Assembly (NCBI GenBank): GCA_943326315.2
Contig: CALPSU020000014.1
Location: 1 to 17,048, forward strand
Length of the DNA: 17,048 nt
Reading direction: 5' to 3'
From: Chryseobacterium gleum
Lineage (GTDB): Bacteria; Bacteroidota; Bacteroidia; Flavobacteriales_D; Crocinitomicaceae
Part shown: positions 14,378 to 17,048 of the stretch, one piece after another
Layout: every line of letters starts with the position of its first letter
Position numbering within the stretch: position 1 is the first letter of the stretch
Program-made: the position numbers and the translations under genes
Notes under the pieces: model-generated
The model's input: the letters and a program-made list of their open reading frames with translations, nothing else
What the model was told of the DNA's origin: nothing
The model's database searches: none

Positions 14378-17048
14378 ATGTTTAAATTAATATTCGTTTT
14401 ATTACTCCTTACATTCCCATTAATTGGATTAACTCAACCTCCTACAGCTCAATTTACGGCAACTCCTCTTACTGTTTGTATTGGTGAAAATGTGACTTTC
14501 ACAAGTACTTCAACAGCTGGATCTACTCCTATTGTGGCATACGATTGGGATTATGGCGATGGTACTAATCCACATGGAACAAACCCTATAGAAACACACA
14601 GTTACACTAGTCCTGGATTAAAAATTATAATTTTAAATGTAACCGATCAAAACCACAATACCGATTCAGAAGTAAAGATAAATTATATCAATGTTATACC
14701 TAATCCAAATGCACAATTTTTAATAAATGCAAATACTTGTGTACTTCCAACAGTAGCAACTTTTACTAATCAGTCTGATGTAGGAGGCTTTTCTTATTCG
14801 TGGGATTTTGGAAATTCTCAAACTTCAACTTTGCAAACACCACCTTCCGTTTCTTACAATACTGCAAATACATATAGTATTACTTTAACAGTCACAAATA
14901 TTTCAAATGGATGTAGTTCAACGGTAACACATTCAATCTCCAATTCAAACTTCGCTACAGATTTCACAGTTGCAGATTCTGCATGTGCAGGATCATTAGT
15001 TACTTTAATAGATAATTCAGTGGGAGGTGCAAATAGTTGGTCATGGCTTAGCGGCATGGCTGGTGTTACTTCAACTTCTCAAAATCCATCATTCACATAT
15101 AACGTAGCTGGAACTTATAACATAACTTTAAATTCTCAAAATACTATTAGCGGATGTAATTCCTCAAAAACAAAACAAATAGTTATTGTTCCTAAACCAA
15201 TACCAACATTTACTGCAACTCCAATTTCAGGATGTATACCACTTCTTGTTACTTTCACAAATACAACACCTAACTCTTCAAATCCTACATGGAATTTTGG
15301 AGATGGAACCCCGAATAGTATAGGTTCTCCATTAATCCACTCTTATGTGACGAATAACTTTTTTAATATAACTTTAACTGTAAATGGAATTTTTGGTTGT
15401 ACAGATACTAAAATTTTCAATAATTTTATTCACACCATTCCTCCAAATGCAGATTTTTCAGGTGGAATTGTAAAAGGATGTACACCATTAATAGTACAAT
15501 TTTCAGATTTTTCTAATTCTTCTAGTGCAAGTGATCCTATTATTTCTTGGGCTTGGGATTTTGGAAACGGAATTACTTCTACTCTTCAATCTCCTCCTGA
15601 CCAAACTTACATTACCGGATTATATACTGTTTCTCTAACTATTACTACTCAAAATGGTTGTACAGATACTGAAACTAAAATTAATTATGTGAAAGTTGGT
15701 GATTTAGTTTCTGTTGGTTTCACAAACACACCTCCTATTACCTGTGCTAAATCAACTGTTACATTTACTAATACATCTATATTAAATGGCGTTTTTGATC
15801 CAGCTGAAATAATATATGATTGGGATTTTGGAGATGGTGGAGATCACGGTAGTGTAAAAGATCCTGTTTATTCATATCCTATTGATACTGGTTATTTCGA
15901 TGTTAAATTAGTAGTTAATTATAGAGGGTGTAAAGACAGTATTACAATAAACAATGCTGTTTTTATTTGGAGTGCTATATCAGATTTTACACCTGCATCT
16001 CTTGTATTCTGCAATCCCCCAAGTTTTCCAGTTAATGTTGCTGTTACAGATAAGGCTAAAATTGGAAGAACAAATGACAACATAAAAATAGTTTGGAAAT
16101 GGGGAGATCCATTAACATCTAGAACAACAATTATTGGGAATCCTTTTAATGCCTCTAATTTTTCAGGTAGCAGTAATTTTGATTATAACGCATACGGATC
16201 TTACGATATTGAACAAGTCGTATATAATTACACAACCGGTTGCCACGATAGTACAAAACAAACTATTACAATTACAAAAGTAGATGCTTCATTTTCATTA
16301 TCTGCACCTCAAATTTGTAAAAATACATCTGTTGTAATGACCGGAAATTCTACTACTCCAGCTCCAGGAGTTATTACAAATTATAACTATGACATGGGTA
16401 ATGGATTAGGTTTTCCTTTTGGAAATCCAACAGCTTCATATACATACAGTTCTGCAGGTTCATTTACAATAACAGTAACTGCTATGAATAACTATTTCTG
16501 TACAAGTACTACTACTTTACCTATCACTGTTTTAGAACTTCCTCTAGCTCAAATTGTTGCTCCTTCCAATATTTGCGGCCCTATTAATCAAGTATTTACA
16601 AACAATTCAATACCTCAAGGTAATGGATCCACTACATTCTCTAATTTTAGTTGGACGATGCCGCGAAATTCAGGAATACAAACTACAAATACGTTATCTC
16701 AAACAACGTCATTCAACTTTCTAGTTGCTGGTAATTTTCATGATTCAATTTCTTTAATAGCAACGGATGGATTTGGATGTGTATCGTTACCTGTTAAAAA
16801 ATACATTGACATGACAAGCCCAACTTCAAATTTCACAATCGGAACTCATGTTTGTAATAATTTTAGTTTTCCTACTTCAAACATTTCTACCAATGCGATT
16901 TCATTCGAATGGCACTTGGATAATTCAACGAATATAACTTCAACTAGTTCTGATCTATCCTATACTTTTAATGATGCAAACATACCTTCAAGTAAACAAC
17001 ATAAAGTAACATTAATTGCTAAAGATATTAATGGTTGTATGGATAGTA
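14378..17048 (+). CDS. Secreted PKD-repeat surface protein, 3' end beyond the window
   Basis: An open reading frame of at least 890 codons that runs off the window without a stop. Residues 1-20 form a signal peptide (Leu-rich core ending in GLTQ). The rest is a chain of about ten PKD-like immunoglobulin-fold repeats starting near residues 21, 109, 189, 273, 356, 442, 532, 635, 722 and 815, each about 80-103 residues. The PKD signature WDFGDG or a close form is clear in repeats 1 (WDYGDG), 2, 4, 5 and 6 (WDFGDG), and degenerate in 3, 7, 8, 9 and 10. Most repeats carry one Cys near the start and one in a terminal GC(x)D(S/T)-like motif. Such proteins in Bacteroidota are large cell-surface or secreted adhesins, often ending in a T9SS type B (gliding-motility-associated) sorting domain, but that end is not visible here. 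Ligand is unknown; an adhesive or matrix role is inferred from the architecture. Confidence 0.9.
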   Translation, partial: MFKLIFVLLLLTFPLIGLTQPPTAQFTATPLTVCIGENVTFTSTSTAGSTPIVAYDWDYGDGTNPHGTNPIETHSYTSPGLKIIILNVTDQNHNTDSEVKINYINVIPNPNAQFLINANTCVLPTVATFTNQSDVGGFSYSWDFGNSQTSTLQTPPSVSYNTANTYSITLTVTNISNGCSSTVTHSISNSNFATDFTVADSACAGSLVTLIDNSVGGANSWSWLSGMAGVTSTSQNPSFTYNVAGTYNITLNSQNTISGCNSSKTKQIVIVPKPIPTFTATPISGCIPLLVTFTNTTPNSSNPTWNFGDGTPNSIGSPLIHSYVTNNFFNITLTVNGIFGCTDTKIFNNFIHTIPPNADFSGGIVKGCTPLIVQFSDFSNSSSASDPIISWAWDFGNGITSTLQSPPDQTYITGLYTVSLTITTQNGCTDTETKINYVKVGDLVSVGFTNTPPITCAKSTVTFTNTSILNGVFDPAEIIYDWDFGDGGDHGSVKDPVYSYPIDTGYFDVKLVVNYRGCKDSITINNAVFIWSAISDFTPASLVFCNPPSFPVNVAVTDKAKIGRTNDNIKIVWKWGDPLTSRTTIIGNPFNASNFSGSSNFDYNAYGSYDIEQVVYNYTTGCHDSTKQTITITKVDASFSLSAPQICKNTSVVMTGNSTTPAPGVITNYNYDMGNGLGFPFGNPTASYTYSSAGSFTITVTAMNNYFCTSTTTLPITVLELPLAQIVAPSNICGPINQVFTNNSIPQGNGSTTFSNFSWTMPRNSGIQTTNTLSQTTSFNFLVAGNFHDSISLIATDGFGCVSLPVKKYIDMTSPTSNFTIGTHVCNNFSFPTSNISTNAISFEWHLDNSTNITSTSSDLSYTFNDANIPSSKQHKVTLIAKDINGCMDS
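14438..17048 (+). repeat. Array of about ten PKD-like protein repeats (diverged at DNA level)
   Basis: Repeat units begin near 14438, 14702, 14942, 15194, 15443, 15701, 15971, 16280, 16541 and 16820. The last is incomplete. Units differ widely in DNA sequence; the clearest shared word I found is GGTTGTACAGATACT at 15395-15409 and 15656-15670, at the ends of repeats 4 and 5 and 261 bases apart (87 codons). The array is therefore old, not a recent tandem expansion. Confidence 0.75.

Noticed and set aside
14854..15057. A 67-codon open frame on the minus strand inside the PKD-repeat gene
   Set aside because: It lies antisense to a clear PKD-repeat coding frame, has no recognisable domain or promoter, and is explained by the low stop frequency opposite Thr/Ser-rich codons.
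1..17048. Search for CRISPR arrays, tRNA/rRNA genes, transposases, toxin-antitoxin pairs and defence genes
   Set aside because: No regular spaced repeats, cloverleaf-like segments, transposase motifs or small paired genes were seen; the coding space is filled by recognisable housekeeping, transport and surface genes.

Overview
The window is AT-rich DNA whose gene content and signals point to a member of the Bacteroidota, most likely order Flavobacteriales. The evidence is the TAnnTTTG-type promoter boxes upstream of several genes, the near absence of Shine-Dalgarno sequences, signal peptides ending in Gln, a type IX secretion (T9SS) C-terminal sorting domain on a secreted esterase, and a long PKD-repeat surface protein. 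Genus cannot be set from this sequence.

Layout: (1) 56-2935, a complete periplasmic two-domain M16 zinc peptidase, closed by a strong terminator at 2960-2991. (2) 3169-9333, a four-gene drug-efflux-type operon reading the same way: a TetR repressor, then a TolC-like outer-membrane channel, a membrane-fusion adaptor and an AcrB-like RND pump. The gaps are 28, 6 and 26 bases. The promoter region in front of tetR carries a palindromic candidate operator just upstream of the -7 box, so the repressor probably controls its own operon. (3) 9417-10727, S-adenosylhomocysteine hydrolase with its own promoter box and a strong terminator at 10790-10820. (4) 10877-12046, a secreted PHB-depolymerase/feruloyl-esterase-like hydrolase carrying a T9SS sorting domain. 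(5) 12058-14175 on the minus strand, the RNA-binding protein Tex, convergent with the esterase. (6) 14378 to the window end, a secreted protein made of at least ten PKD-like repeats, cut by the window edge.

The pump genes form one functional unit: inner-membrane pump, adaptor and outer-membrane duct under a local repressor. The other genes are single transcription units with housekeeping or cell-surface roles. The esterase and probably the PKD protein are T9SS clients, but no secretion machinery is encoded here.

I see no CRISPR array, tRNA, rRNA, insertion sequence, prophage or recognisable defence system, and no convincing undescribed multi-gene system. The points most worth a second look are the regulatory architecture in front of tetR, a short element abutting the ahcY stop codon that resembles a dispersed repeat, and the cysteine-paired PKD array.
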